Origin: Mantis religiosa
Lineage: Eukaryota; Arthropoda; Insecta; Mantodea; Mantidae
NCBI GenBank assembly: GCA_030765055.1
Contig: CM060958.1
Span: 77,018,985-77,082,984, forward strand
Reading direction: 5' to 3'
DNA length: 64,000 nucleotides
Shown: positions 47,466 through 58,315 of the stretch, piece after piece
Numbering within the stretch: the first letter of the stretch is position 1
How the letters are laid out: each line of letters starts with the position of its first letter
Notes under the pieces: model-generated
Told to the model about the DNA's origin: nothing
Databases searched by the model: none
What the model saw: only the letters and a program-made list of their open reading frames with translations
Position numbers and translations under genes: made by a program

Positions 47466-47655
47466 AAATGGGTGACGTAATGCTCAAATGAGCCCAGAGT
47501 CCATATAGCTTAGAGTTACCTGATATTCATCTTTCACAATAAGGGAATAAATAGCCTGTAAAAGCCTTATGTAGAGAACTTACCCTGACCAAGATTCGAA
47601 CTCGGGAAATCTTGAACATGATCGCTATCACTTACGTTACAGAGCTGGTGAATAG
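47466..47655 (-). repeat. tRNA-derived SINE, family C, copy 5
   Basis: Minus-strand copy lacking its 3' end. Both SINEs are followed on the right by the same host-like tract, AATAG, then GGTTTCATTCAG and GTCCGTTGGAG (47407-47452 and 47651-47691), so a unit of about 240 bp was duplicated in tandem after the first insertion. Confidence 0.8.
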
Positions 47656-47710
47656 ACTGTGATGGTTTCATTCAGCGAGTCCGTTGGAGACTATTTCATT
47701 CTTGTGGAAT

Positions 47711-48462
47711 ATTATAACCAGAGCTAGGAAGTACGTACCTCTCGCCGTTCCCTATGCAGGTTGCGACCGGTCTTCTCCCGGCATCCAAACAAGTCATAGA
47801 TAAGAAACGCACAGCGGAGAGGCATTGAAACCGGTTTCCCAGAGAAAAAATGACTTGAGACATTCGTAATTGCACATCAATTTTGATCATTATGTACAAC
47901 ATACAAATTCTTATATAGTACATATGGGTTTGTCTCTGACTGATTTCATTATTTAAATAGGCACTCTGTGGCAACAACATCCAAGCAATTATAACGCGGA
48001 TTGTAACATTTCCTGATCAAATGTAAAATAATATCCAAATAATAAAGTTAATTTCTTATATATCTGAAGATTCTTGCTAGACAAAATGTCAAAGCAGGAA
48101 TTTTATTACATATTTAGTTATCTCCGATCATATTACTAAAACAATAATGTATCTCTGAAGCCTTTCAAATGAAAAACTCATTCTATGTCCCGTAAAACAA
48201 GATTTAGTTGATTGATAACCTGTTGCAAATTCGTTAGTGATTTCAGCTAATTTAGTTTCTCGATCTGGATTCTCTTTTTTTCTATGTTTTCTGAAGTATC
48301 CCAGTGAAATGTGAATGTAAATACTGAAGTAAACAAGGACATGAATAAGTGAAATTTTAGAAGACATACAATGGTTGTACAATAAATTTAGTTGCTCATC
48401 TTTGAAGCACAGCAAAGATGTTATTCGAATGTCTTCCTTCCTACCAACGTGATACTTTGGGC
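47711..48462. other. Unassigned sequence
   Basis: Minus frames of 94 and 137 codons (47696-47980, 48128-48541) have no motif I recognise. Confidence 0.3.
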
Positions 48463-48541
48463 CGTGCAGTGACTGAGTGGTTAGACCGCTTGGTTCACAT
48501 CTGGGTTCACTCCCATTCAACCGCAAAGTGAGATTTGACAC
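48463..48541 (+). repeat. tRNA-derived SINE, family A, 3'-truncated copy
   Basis: GGGCCGTGCAGTGACTGAG then GGTTAGACCGCTTGG, and CAACCGCAAAGTGAGATTTG at the end, match the copy at 5705. The sequence breaks off there and a LINE fragment begins. Confidence 0.7.
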
Positions 48542-48544
48542 CGT

Positions 48545-49235
48545 TATTTTCTATTCGCATCCAGACTTAAGTACTGCAATCAACAGGCTACAAATATAAT
48601 TAAATACGCTGTCTAAGTGGTTCAAAAAGTGGCGAGTAGTATTAAATACTAATAAAACGGAAACGAAAATATTCTCCTTAAGATCTTATGAAAATCCACC
48701 CCCACTGGATCTGCAGGGAAAACAACTAACATGGAAGCCTCTAGAAACACCAGTAAAATATTTAGGCGTAATGCTTGACACTAAATTAACCTGGAATTCT
48801 CATATACCTTACATTTACACAATAGCCATTTCTAGAATTTAAAAGCTGTATCCATTGCTACAGAAGAAATCACAGCTTGGTTTGGAGTGCTCAATATTGA
48901 TGTACAAGTCTCTTATACGCCACACAATTTCTTACGCTGCTCCTGTATGGGGTGCAGCCAGCAAAACCCACATTCATCGACTTCAGGTTGTACAAAACAA
49001 ATTTCTCCGCAGTATTACAAAGGCTCCATGGTTCATTAGAAATGATCAACTCCATCAGGAACTTGGTATTCTTCCCATACATCTGTACTTCAAATTGATA
49101 TCAAAGACATTCTTTGTTAGATTATCCGAAGTACCAGGCGCTGTAACCTATGACATTGGACGACGAAACTTCGAAAGGACCAGACTGAAAAGAAAACTGC
49201 CTCAAGACATCCTACTCACTGATTAAGAAGATAGC
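48545..49235 (+). pseudogene. Jockey-like LINE, RT C-terminal end
   Basis: The plus strand gives LSKWFKKWRVVLNTNKTE and VKYLGVMLDTKLTWNSHI upstream of a stop at 48840. Then an open stretch of 123 codons from 48855 contains LIYKSL-type sequence MYKSLIRHTISYAAPVWGA, IHRLQVVQNKFLRSITKAPW and DQLHQELGILPI. These are the closing motifs of Jockey-clade reverse transcriptases (YASPVWG, LQ.. QN..LR). The YxDD catalytic box lies upstream of the truncation and is missing. Confidence 0.82.
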
Positions 49236-51603
49236 GATTTTTCTCACTAATTCAAAGTATATCCTCTATTTTTCTCATAACACCACTGATCATAATCTAG
49301 CCGCGCATATCTAACCTCACTTTTCAATTGTTATCCATCTTATTTAATGTTATTGTATGTGTTAGTTATCCTGTTATATACTTTGTCTTTTATTATCTTT
49401 CACTTGAATGTGTTTTAGTTGTTTTCTGTTTATATTATACAGCTATCACCTATTGTACATGTTAGAGGACAGTAATTCCTCAGTTGTTAATTTGTATGCA
49501 ATACTTACGTAATTTATCAAACGCTGATCAGTCAAATAATATATTAATCTAAAAAAAAAGAATTCATTCACGTGATACTGTGAGGCACTGATATCAACAC
49601 ATCTTACCAAGGTGGAGCAGCATATGAACATGTTATTATGAATAATGCACTAATCGAGTATGGTTTAATTCTGGCGTAGCCTTAAGGAAACAAAACGTTT
49701 GATTTCATATCGGCTTTGTAACATCAATTAAGGCATATAGCTGTATCATTCGCACTTAACTGTGATGTAACTACAATATGCTTTAACAGTCTGCTCACGG
49801 TTTTGTTCAATTCTGAACTTTTGTTTACGGACCAATTGATTATTAAATAAGTGGCAGAAAAAAGAAACACACATGCTCTCCTTCAAATTTAAGCACAGAA
49901 CCTGGGCATACCGTGAACCGTTATTGATTAAAGATAACTTTCTCGAGCCCACAGGTCTCCTGTTAGTCAATACGGAGTCCCCTTTACAGTTCTGCTCAGG
50001 TAAGCTTTTCGCCAACCGTACTATCCGGATAAACTTCCACGAGAAACGGCTTGCGTGGGCCATGTTGTACATTGAAACTGAAACTGCAATGTTTTCAATG
50101 ATCATATACTAAATATAATTAATTTTTTTGTAAATCTGTGCAAAATGGACTTCATAATTCCCATATTATTCTCATTCATCTTAAAATATTTACAAAAGTG
50201 GCACTAACATAATAGTGGAATGAGTAGTCTTTTTAAATCTTTTTGTGCATATATTTAATGCCAAAGAGATTTGAACTAGAGGTAGTAGAGAAGTAACCTA
50301 ACACTTTTAACCTTTTCGTTTTTGTAGCGCTTCCGTTTGGTGGTGAAAATATAAAATATGTAGGATGGGAAGTGAATAAGTGCAAATAACATACAGTTGT
50401 TTGAAAACGACACTGAAGGAACATAGCCGTTGTGAAGTTTATAACTTGCGAATTTCATAGTCGCAGCTTCGAAGTTCAGTTACATATAATTTTATGCTGC
50501 ATTAAACATTACATAATTTTGCGATTAGACAGCGGAGGAACCACTAGTGTGCGAAGTTATTAGGACGCACCGGCCACGAAAACAAAAACATCACTACTTG
50601 CTCTTTATCAGTGACCCTAGCCCACCTTTCAGATAATGGGGCAAAGGGTTATTACTTCTGAAAAAGTCGACTAATAACTCTGAGAGTTGCAAGGTTGCCC
50701 TTCAGCGTAAAACTACACATTCCGTCCTAACAAGGAGGATTTTGCACGTACTTAGCAAATCCAAGCAATATGGAGCGCTATACGAACGCCGAAATGACGG
50801 ATATGGTTTAGATTGATGGAAGAGATGAAGGGAGTTCAACGAACGCACGATTAATTTCGTTTCATTAAAAATATGAATTGTAAAACTAGTTACATCAATG
50901 ATAATATTTATTTGTTTAACTTCAGAGCATTTTGTTATGATGTTTATTGTACAATACTTTCAACCACATACTGAAAATATCAACAGCTTTCTTCGTAGTT
51001 ACAAATGCTTTATTTAGTATTGTCAAACACGTGAAATAAAATGCTTGTCTCATTGAATAAGCCATTTAGTTTTTATCAATCCATCTACAATTCTTTGATC
51101 CTCTTTTCTGTTCTATTTATCATTTAATGCTTCCATCCTCAACCTCACTAACATTAACTTCCCTCTAAAATGTATAAGTTGCATATGTCCACCAGCTTAT
51201 TTACCATCATGCACTGCTATAACGCAATTTTGGAACACGTTAAACACTCATGAGCAATGATTAAGTAACAGCTCTTTTATTGCGGTTTCATATGCCAAAG
51301 AAATATTTAATAGTAGCAAGCAAGCTACTGCGGAGTGTGCGTGTATGTTTACAAACAGCTACATCACGCGGCACGGTGTGTGACCTACACCTGCGAACTC
51401 CGACCGCGTGAGGCACGCGTCGTTGTTCCTTTAACTGCCTAATCCACATTCATATTGGAACATTTTTATACGGCTCTATTGGCGGTAAAAACTATCTATA
51501 TGGTCACATAGAAGCTGAGCAACTACTTCTATATGTTCGTTCGGTGTTGTAACACCCTATATATAAAGCGATGTACAGCGAAGGAATAAGAGCTGATATT
51601 CAG
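49236..51603. other. Unassigned sequence
   Basis: Overlapping frames at 49746-50112 on both strands lack motifs. At 51340-51430 the sequence is GC-rich and at 51557 it has TATATATAAAG, which may be the 5' end of the transposon remnant at 51862. Confidence 0.3.
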
Positions 51604-51617
51604 CAGCACATTGTCGT

Positions 51618-51847
51618 CTTTTTTACGTCCTCCAACATTAAGTCCTATCGGACGATGAATGAAATGGGTGAAATGATGCTCAAATGAGCCCAAGATCCAT
51701 AGAGCTTAGAGTTACCCGACATTCGTCTTTCAGGATAAGGGAAAATCCCGAAAAAACCTTATCCAGGTAACTCACACTAACCAAGATTCAAACCCGGGAC
51801 CTCATGAACTTCGGGCAGACACGCTACCACCACGCTACTGAGGCGGA
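51618..51847 (-). repeat. tRNA-derived SINE, family C, copy 6, with target-site duplication
   Basis: Complete minus-strand copy flanked by CAGCACATTGTCGT (51604-51617) and CAGCACACTGTCGT (51848-51861), a 14-bp duplication with one mismatch. It was inserted just upstream of a DUF4817-type transposase start. Confidence 0.9.
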
Positions 51848-51861
51848 CAGCACACTGTCGT

Positions 51862-52035
51862 TTACAAAGTATACAGTATGAGTGGTTTTACGTAAGCTGA
51901 ATTAGCATTTAGTTTACGACACTGCTGAGGAATATGCCAATGCTGCGAGGAACTTGTATCGGCAACGATTTCCAAATCGTCCTCTTCAATCGTCGGCACT
52001 TGTAGCCGTAAAGAAGTTAATATCATATAACGTAC
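51862..52035 (+). pseudogene. DUF4817 N-terminal fragment of a Tc1/mariner-superfamily transposase
   Basis: The frame gives HLVYDTAEEYANAARNLYRQ then RFPNRPLQSSALVAVKKL, which fits the DUF4817 helix-turn-helix motif (Y..A..N...A..LY..RFPNR..P....). Sequence before it suggests a start near MSGF at 51880, with a stop in between. The rest of the gene is absent. Confidence 0.6.
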
Positions 52036-52449
52036 ACAGTGGCATGTGCATTTATTTTATTTAACCGTACAGCTGCTTTAACACCTGATTTAGTGTTGTT
52101 TTAGTTTTTTTTTCTGGAGTGTTCTTGTGTTATGGCTTAAATCCAATTTTTCCCCGTTGTAAGAACTTTTCTTTTTCTATTTTACGTGGATTTACCCACA
52201 TCGACCCATTGGACTGGTGACATAGGGGACGCCGCTCTGGTGAGGATCACCGGTGCGAAATACCTACTAAAAAAGCCTTCCACTCACTGGGGCAGTAGCG
52301 CTGGTGAAGTTAGCTGGTTCCGCTCGTGGCACCCAGATTCAAGAGCAGTGTTGTTCACTACGGCGAACCGCATGGAGTGTTGAGGGGGATAGACGTCATG
52401 ACCAAAATGCTCTGAGGCCCACCGTTCCTTTCAAAAGGTGGCGTTCTTT
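52036..52449. other. Unassigned sequence
   Basis: Turns GC-richer from 52190. It may belong to the LINE on the minus strand that follows, downstream of its ORF1. No RT motif found. Confidence 0.3.
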
Positions 52450-53755
52450 CTATAATGCTCCGTGGTGATCGATGTAGGTCTCGTGACGACCTGTATCTAA
52501 CCGAGGGTATCGGCGTGGCAGATCAGGTGGTGGCGTCCCTCGGGTGCGGTTGTCTCTGCGGGGTGAAGGGGCCCCTTGCATAGGTGCCAGTGCCCTTGCG
52601 AGGTCTCTGATATTGTTAGTGATGGAGTTCTGATGCATTTTTAGAGCTCCCTCGAGCTTAGCTGGCCTGAAGAGGCGTGTGTCGTTGATGTAGCCTACTA
52701 TTTTCTCCAGCTTGGCCTTGCAGTAGTCAAGTGCGTCTGAAGGGTACTGTGCTGCGAAGCCTGGGCGGCCTCCCATGTTGCTATCCTCGCAATCAGCTCT
52801 GTGAATGCTGTCTTCATGTCCTGAAGCATTGTGCTGAAGCTCTGGAGCAGTACTGTGGCTTTCTCTGTGCTGGCGTGTGAGGCTTTGATATGTTGGAGTA
52901 GCTGTGAGTCTGGTTGATGTCTAAGGGCCTTGGCGTAAGTGAGATGCTGTTGTGTATGGCGGGTTTGGGTATGACTGCGAGGGTATTAGTGTGGAGGATG
53001 TGGTAGGTGAGGATGTTGATGTGTGAGGTATGGTTAGTGTGGCTATTGCTGTGTGCGGCTTCTCGGGCACGCCACTTGCCCGGTGAAGTGCCCTGCCGTG
53101 TCGCAGGTGACACAGTACAGCGGGCGACGCGTCAGATCATGTCCGGTGCAGGCTGCGGTGAGGCACGCGGCGCCACAGTAGTGGCAGCGTAGGTTGTTGG
53201 TGCAGGAGTCGGCGGTGTGTCCAAATTGGCAGCCGCGGTAGGGGATGGGACGGCTTCACAGGCAGGCCTCAAGCGGGAGCACCTGCCCGAGGGCTGGGAG
53301 TCCGTCTTTCAGCGCATCCTGGTAGTCGCATTCTTCGGTGAACTCTAGGTGAACTAGAGGTGAGGGTCCCCTGTAAGTGTTGATGCGCATGGCTATCCTC
53401 AGAGAAGGCCAGCGGTGTCGGGCTGAGTACACAATAAAGGTATGAGTGAGATGCCTGTGTAGTCCCCGAATGACTGCACTGTATGTAGGCAGTGTGGCGG
53501 CTCGGGGAGGCAGTGACAGCTTGGGTGCATTTAGCGGCGAGTCTTCTTTGGGCTGACCATGTGTGGTCAGCGGTACAACTTCAGCTTCAGCAGAACTGCT
53601 GGTCGGCGTGGAGACGGCGGTGATCTCTCGGAAACTGTGAGAGATTGCGGCGAGCTCGGTGGTGGTGTTGGAGGCGAAGCAGGGGCTGCGACGTCTTCTT
53701 CCGTTGCCCTAACAGGCTCAGTTGCGTTGGTAGTCTTCTCCTTCTTTCCTGCCAT
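52450..53755 (-). pseudogene. LINE ORF1 (Gag-like) with CCHC zinc knuckles, GC-rich
   Basis: ORF1 proteins of Jockey-, R1- and LOA-like elements bind their RNA. Read on the minus strand from an ATG near 53755, the frame begins MAGKKEKTTNATEPV, with a Pro/Ser-rich region. Around 53450-53330 pieces such as VIRGLHRHLTHTFIV resemble the RNA-binding segment. Three knuckles follow near 53215-53060: YRGCQFGHTADSC (first Cys replaced by Tyr), CHYCGAACLTAACTGHD, and CVTCDTAGHFTGQVACP with the C-x2-C-x4-H-x6-C spacing. A stop follows at once, and the C-terminal part continues in another frame to 52450. Frameshifts make it dead. No ORF2 is joined to it. Confidence 0.75.
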
Positions 53756-54729
53756 GTGTACTCGGCGAAGGCTGAGAGCCAAGAGCGATGTAAGGTTGTT
53801 TGTAGTTTAAGGAACCGGAGAACTAATGCATGTCTATTGATGTTAAGTTGTGTTTAATGCAAACTAAATAAGTTTAAATAAATCACGGTGGGCCATGCCA
53901 ACTGCAGAGTGAGGCCAGCAGTGTGACCTCTTACGTAACAGCCGCTTATCAGAGGGAATACTAGCCATCGTAAACTCATCGCAACATTTTCCCAACGAGC
54001 GTCACTATCAGAAATAGTGGAAAAATTTGACATTGCAGGTTCATCATATCGCCTTGAAACTCTGATACAAAGATTTGCACTTATTCACATTCCACCCTGT
54101 ATAATAAAACAGCTGTTTTTCTTACTTAATATTACCTGGATATAAGAATTCAATCAACCTTCATACCATATGACTGCTAATTACTCAGTTTTACGTGAAC
54201 CAGATCATTACAATCGTTTATGAAGCAAATCTATACGTATTTCAGATTGTGAATGTGTTCAGACGTCTCGAACCACAGGTGTCGAGTTCGATTCTATTCT
54301 GAGCCGAGGAAATTCCTTGTTAATGATATTGATTAGCCCCTCCCTCCGTTAAAATGTACAGTTCAGGAACAACAATTTAAGGCGAAACAATAAAGTAACG
54401 GAATTTTGCATTGGGTTTCTACCTAACGTGGTCATAGGTTATGTAAAATGTGCTTTACTGACGGATGCATATCTTAATTATGCTCGCTACTGCAAGTCAA
54501 TATTTTAATGATCATTTACGACCGTTCTCTGCAGCAGCATTCATCATAATGTTGACTTATTGATATAAATCTACCAGGAATATTTTTAGCGTGATGGTTA
54601 CCAAGTAGGAGACCAGAATTCCTTTCTTGGTACCGGCGTGGGGATTTTCTCCCTCTGGGACACCTGCACTTACACTCATTAGACCTCTGAGGAGCCAGTT
54701 AAGGAGGTGCTTGATTGAGAAGTTGTGAC
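53756..54729. other. Unassigned sequence
   Basis: The first 150 bp may be the 5' UTR of the LINE. A tRNA-like B box (GAGTTCGATTC) occurs at 54287, without an A box at proper spacing. Nothing else recognised. Confidence 0.3.
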
Positions 54730-55132
54730 CTCTAGTTACGAAACCCGGCCGAGTGAGAGATGCTCACGTGTCACACCCCCCAGGGGCTTACTTCGGTAGG
54801 AACGGATTTGGCGCACCCGGGGTCCCGAGCCAACAGTCTCCCTCGTGTGGGCTCCTCTTCGTGGTTGAGGGAGACGGTCAACAGGTCCACCCACGTGTAG
54901 GCCGTGCGTGGAGACCCGTGGAGAAGGTTTTTAGATTCTTGTCTAGTTTAGAGTTTGTGATTTAGTGAACGAAACTTTTAGTAGGTTTTGATTGATGTTT
55001 TTTATGTACGTGTATTTTTAATAGGTTTTGTTACACTTGTATAGTTTTTAGAAAGTTTTATATCTGGCTTTTGCCATGACTAGTTTTTTTTTAAAGGGCG
55101 CTGATGACCGCCGTAGTTGAGCGCCCTTATAT

Positions 55133-55171
<39 letters not shown>
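54730..55171 (+). mobile_element. LINE 3' UTR with terminal hairpin and (ATC)n tail
   Basis: The GC-rich start (54745-54930) passes into a T-rich segment that ends with the hairpin AAGGGCGCT (55094-55102) and AGCGCCCTT (55120-55128), followed by (ATC)n to 55171. A stem-loop next to a short tandem tail is what target-primed retrotransposons use for recognition by their reverse transcriptase. The coding part is absent, so the clade is undetermined. Confidence 0.6.
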
Positions 55172-55172
<1 letters not shown>

Positions 55173-56282
55173 CCGTGTCACATCCTCCAGAACAGCACAG
55201 CAATAATGACACCTGTGTTAGAAAATATTGTGGCCGCAACAACTAGAGGGCAAGCCTATTCCCGAAAAAGATCTCTTGTACTGTGGGGCTAGTTAGTTTA
55301 TACATATGTTCGTTTTGCGTTTTAAAAAGGCGCAGTGAAAAACTAAATGCAGAAGCATTATGTGCGAATGTATGCACACTGATCTAGTAGACTTGTACAT
55401 ATGTTGTTATGTTCATTTCTTCTGTTTCTGCTTATATAAAATGGAAATTCCAACGTGTTTTTGCAGAAAGTCTACGCTTTTAGACATCTCGTAGAAGGAA
55501 ACAAAATCAATTTTGCCTTTATGGACACGATCAGAGTAACTTAAAAAGGAAATATCAAATAAAGCTGACAGGGATTTCTAAATAAAATTAGTGACATATG
55601 TGCACATTTGAAGGATGTTTCATGATCGTGTTGCATCTCCATGGTATCTTGATTGTATAGTTGTTCTGGCTATCTCTTTACAAAGTCTGATTGAATTCTC
55701 CAACCATGGCTTATACGTGGCCGATGTAAAAAGTGTTATCATATTCATTAGTTATTTGAGACTGAAATTAAAATATAAATGAATTTACTGATTACGTAGA
55801 AGCATCTTAATATTATCATTTTGGCACAAAACGCCTTTTCCTTCCAAATAAACAACTGGGCTCGATCATAAACTACTGCGCAACATTACGTCATATGCCA
55901 CGTCTAAAAAATACATCTGTACTAACACAGTGGGCTCTAGATGTAATTTATCAGTATAATTTCCTTGCTGTAACATTTAATTTAGCACTTTCATATCTTG
56001 AAAACCATTTTGCGTTCACAAATTTTCGGCACCTTCAACGAATGTACAACTCTTAGGTAAATTGTTGGAAATAATCTTTCTTCCACACTAGCCGTGTGTA
56101 GGCTAAGGTTTGAATGAAAGAAATGATAATTTTCACCAATTTACCTGAATAACATAGTGGTTTAACTATAAAGCCTGGGACTTAAGTACTTAGAGCACAG
56201 TAAGTCGCCACAAAAGGTGCGTATCTCATAGCATACGAGAACCCCTAGTGCCCTACCGGAAAACATACGAGTCAATTTGAGT
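55172..56282. other. Unassigned sequence
   Basis: Nothing recognised on either strand. Confidence 0.3.
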
Positions 56283-56400
56283 ATTTAATATCATGTCGGC
56301 ATGTTGACCATAGTAGCTCAGTTAGTTAGACCAACCGCGCGGAGAACGGAGATCCGTGGTTCAATTCCCGGCTATGGCATTGACTTTTTCAATCTGGTTA
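56283..56400 (+). repeat. tRNA-derived SINE, family D, copy 2
   Basis: ATATCATGTCGGCATGTTGA then CCATAGTAGCTCAGTTAGTTAGA, a B box (GGTTCAATTCC) and CCCGGCTATGGCATTGA with TTTTTCAATCTGG afterwards, as at 4224. The anticodon stem is more degraded than in copy 1. Confidence 0.7.
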
Positions 56401-56664
56401 TACACATAAAACTCTTAGTTATCAGGTATTCCTTTTATGGATATATTGCTAATGATATTTAGAGTATCACTTTCAGATTTCAACCAATGGATACCATTCT
56501 GGTATAAACAAAAGTGTGTGTTATAATCTTCGCAAAAGTTAATGGCATATGGAGACTCCAGACAATCCAAAGCTTTCCCCGCCTAGCAGTGCTGCCGAAT
56601 GCCGTACACGCATCTCGCACGCCTGAACTGAGAACATCATATTAATTAATAACGCTCGGATAAA
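56401..56664. other. Unassigned sequence
   Basis: Nothing recognised. Confidence 0.3.
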
Positions 56665-56940
56665 TGTTTGAAAAATGACAAATGCCAATCTTATAATAAG
56701 AAAGAATTTTATTTTCAGATCTGTCTGTACAAATATCCTTTCTCTACGATATTTAGAAAACGGGCAGTGCACGTTTTATCTTCACATTTTATGGTTAAAT
56801 GTTACGCATAAATATGTGAAAATTACAGATGCTAATCTTATAACAAGGAAGAATTTTACTTTCTGATCATGACCGTATAAAAACCCTGTCTAACGCGAGC
56901 GATGTACTTTTTATCTTTACATGGTTATGGTTACTCACAC
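56665..56940. repeat. Imperfect tandem duplication of a unit near 145 bp
   Basis: AAATGACAAATGCCAATCTT with AAGAAAGAATTTTATTTTC at 56674 recurs as AAATTACAGATGCTAATCTT with AAGGAAGAATTTTACTTTC at 56818. The blocks GTTTTATCTTCACATTTTATGG and TTTTTATCTTTACATGG then also correspond. It matches no known element. Confidence 0.75.
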
Positions 56941-57309
56941 CCATCCATTCAACACAGATAAACCTGAAAAACAACACCATTCTTTCCTCGTAACATTTAC
57001 CTCAAGCATAAATAAATAACGTATCTACTATTAAAACAGAAGTCACACAGTTTAAAACAAGGTTAATTTACAGTTTGATTTCAAAGTAGAGGTGCCGTTT
57101 TGTTAGAGTGAATGGAATCGTTAAGTCGTGTGTTGAACTCCAGCAGAAATATTGTTAATATTACATTAAATTATTATTATACACATATCTTTTTTAGAGT
57201 TTGTGATCCCAGTGCGTGAACATGTGCCTCGATGCTGGGACAAGTTATTTTTCCATCAACAAACGTGAAGTGATTAATTCTTGGGCAGAAATTGTTTTAA
57301 TTAGCGCTC
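56941..57309. other. Unassigned sequence
   Basis: Nothing recognised. Confidence 0.3.
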
Positions 57310-57525
57310 TTTAACTTTAAATTATATCGGACGATGAATGGAATGTGTGAAATGATGCTCAAATGGGCCCAGGGTCCATGGAGCTTAAAGTTACCCGACA
57401 TTCGTCTTTTAGGATAGGGGAAGCCCCAGAAAAGGCCTTATCCAGGTAAGTCACCCTGAACGAGATTCGAACTCGGGACCTCTTGAACGTGAGGCAGACA
57501 TGCTACGTTACCGAAGCGGGTAGAA
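57310..57525 (-). repeat. tRNA-derived SINE, family C, copy 7
   Basis: Minus-strand copy with GAGATTCGAACTCGGGACC (complement of the B box) near 57462 and the TATCGGACGATGAATGGAAT 3' block near 57328. Head partly deleted. Lies 200 bp from the inverted copy 8. Confidence 0.85.
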
Positions 57526-57726
57526 AAATTATATTCAATATGAACAAGTTCTTATGAAAGCCCTCCAATCCAGAATACAACACAACTGTAGATTTTTCAA
57601 AATACCAGTAATTAGCTCTGTAACCTTGTGGTGTAGGTAGTGTGCACACAGTGTCACGAATTTGTAGTAAAGCACCTTCATCCTTAGGGGGGAAAAAAAA
57701 GCGTACGTGTGTTTCAATCTCCGGGA

Positions 57727-57972
57727 GCCCGCCTCGACAGCGTGGATGGTAGCATGTCGCCCTCACGTTCAGGAGATACCGAGTTGGAATCTCGGTCAGG
57801 ATGAGTTACCTGGATAAGGCTTTTCCGGGGTTTTACCATATCCTGAAAGATAAATGTCGCTTAATTCTAAGCTCTATGTAGCCTGGGCTCATTTGAGTAT
57901 CATTTCATCCATTCCATTCATCGTCCGATATGAATTAAAGTTGGAGGACGTGAATTGAGAAAAACAAAAAGT
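57727..57972 (+). repeat. tRNA-derived SINE, family C, copy 8, with target-site duplication
   Basis: Plus-strand copy with GCCCGCCTCGACAGCGTGG head, ACCGAGTTGGAATCTCGG at the B box (one mutation) and a GTTGGAGGACGTGAATT end. The 9-bp duplication TCTCCGGGA flanks it (57718-57726, 57973-57981). Confidence 0.9.
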
Positions 57973-57981
57973 CTCCGGGAA

Positions 57982-58315
57982 AGATCCATGAAGTCGGAAA
58001 GCGAATTACTGGATTGCAAACCGTGTTTGCTGTTCCATTGCCGTGACGTGTGTCCAGGTAACATCTTAATGTTTTAGGAATATTTAATATGTTGTCTAAT
58101 TACGGGAAGGATAGCCAAAACCTTTGCTGGTGGGTAAAACTGCTCTTATGTACACCGAACCTCTGCAGGTGCACGTACAACGCTTGGCAACAGCGCTCCG
58201 CTTGAGCATTGGCCAGCGTTTATATGCCTTAACTTTTGCGAGCGTTGTAGTATATACAAGGGCTGAATTTAACCTGAAAATCCTGTTGTTTATAGTAATG
58301 GTGGAATGAATTTTA
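57982..58315. other. Unassigned sequence
   Basis: Short frames on both strands without motifs. Confidence 0.3.
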
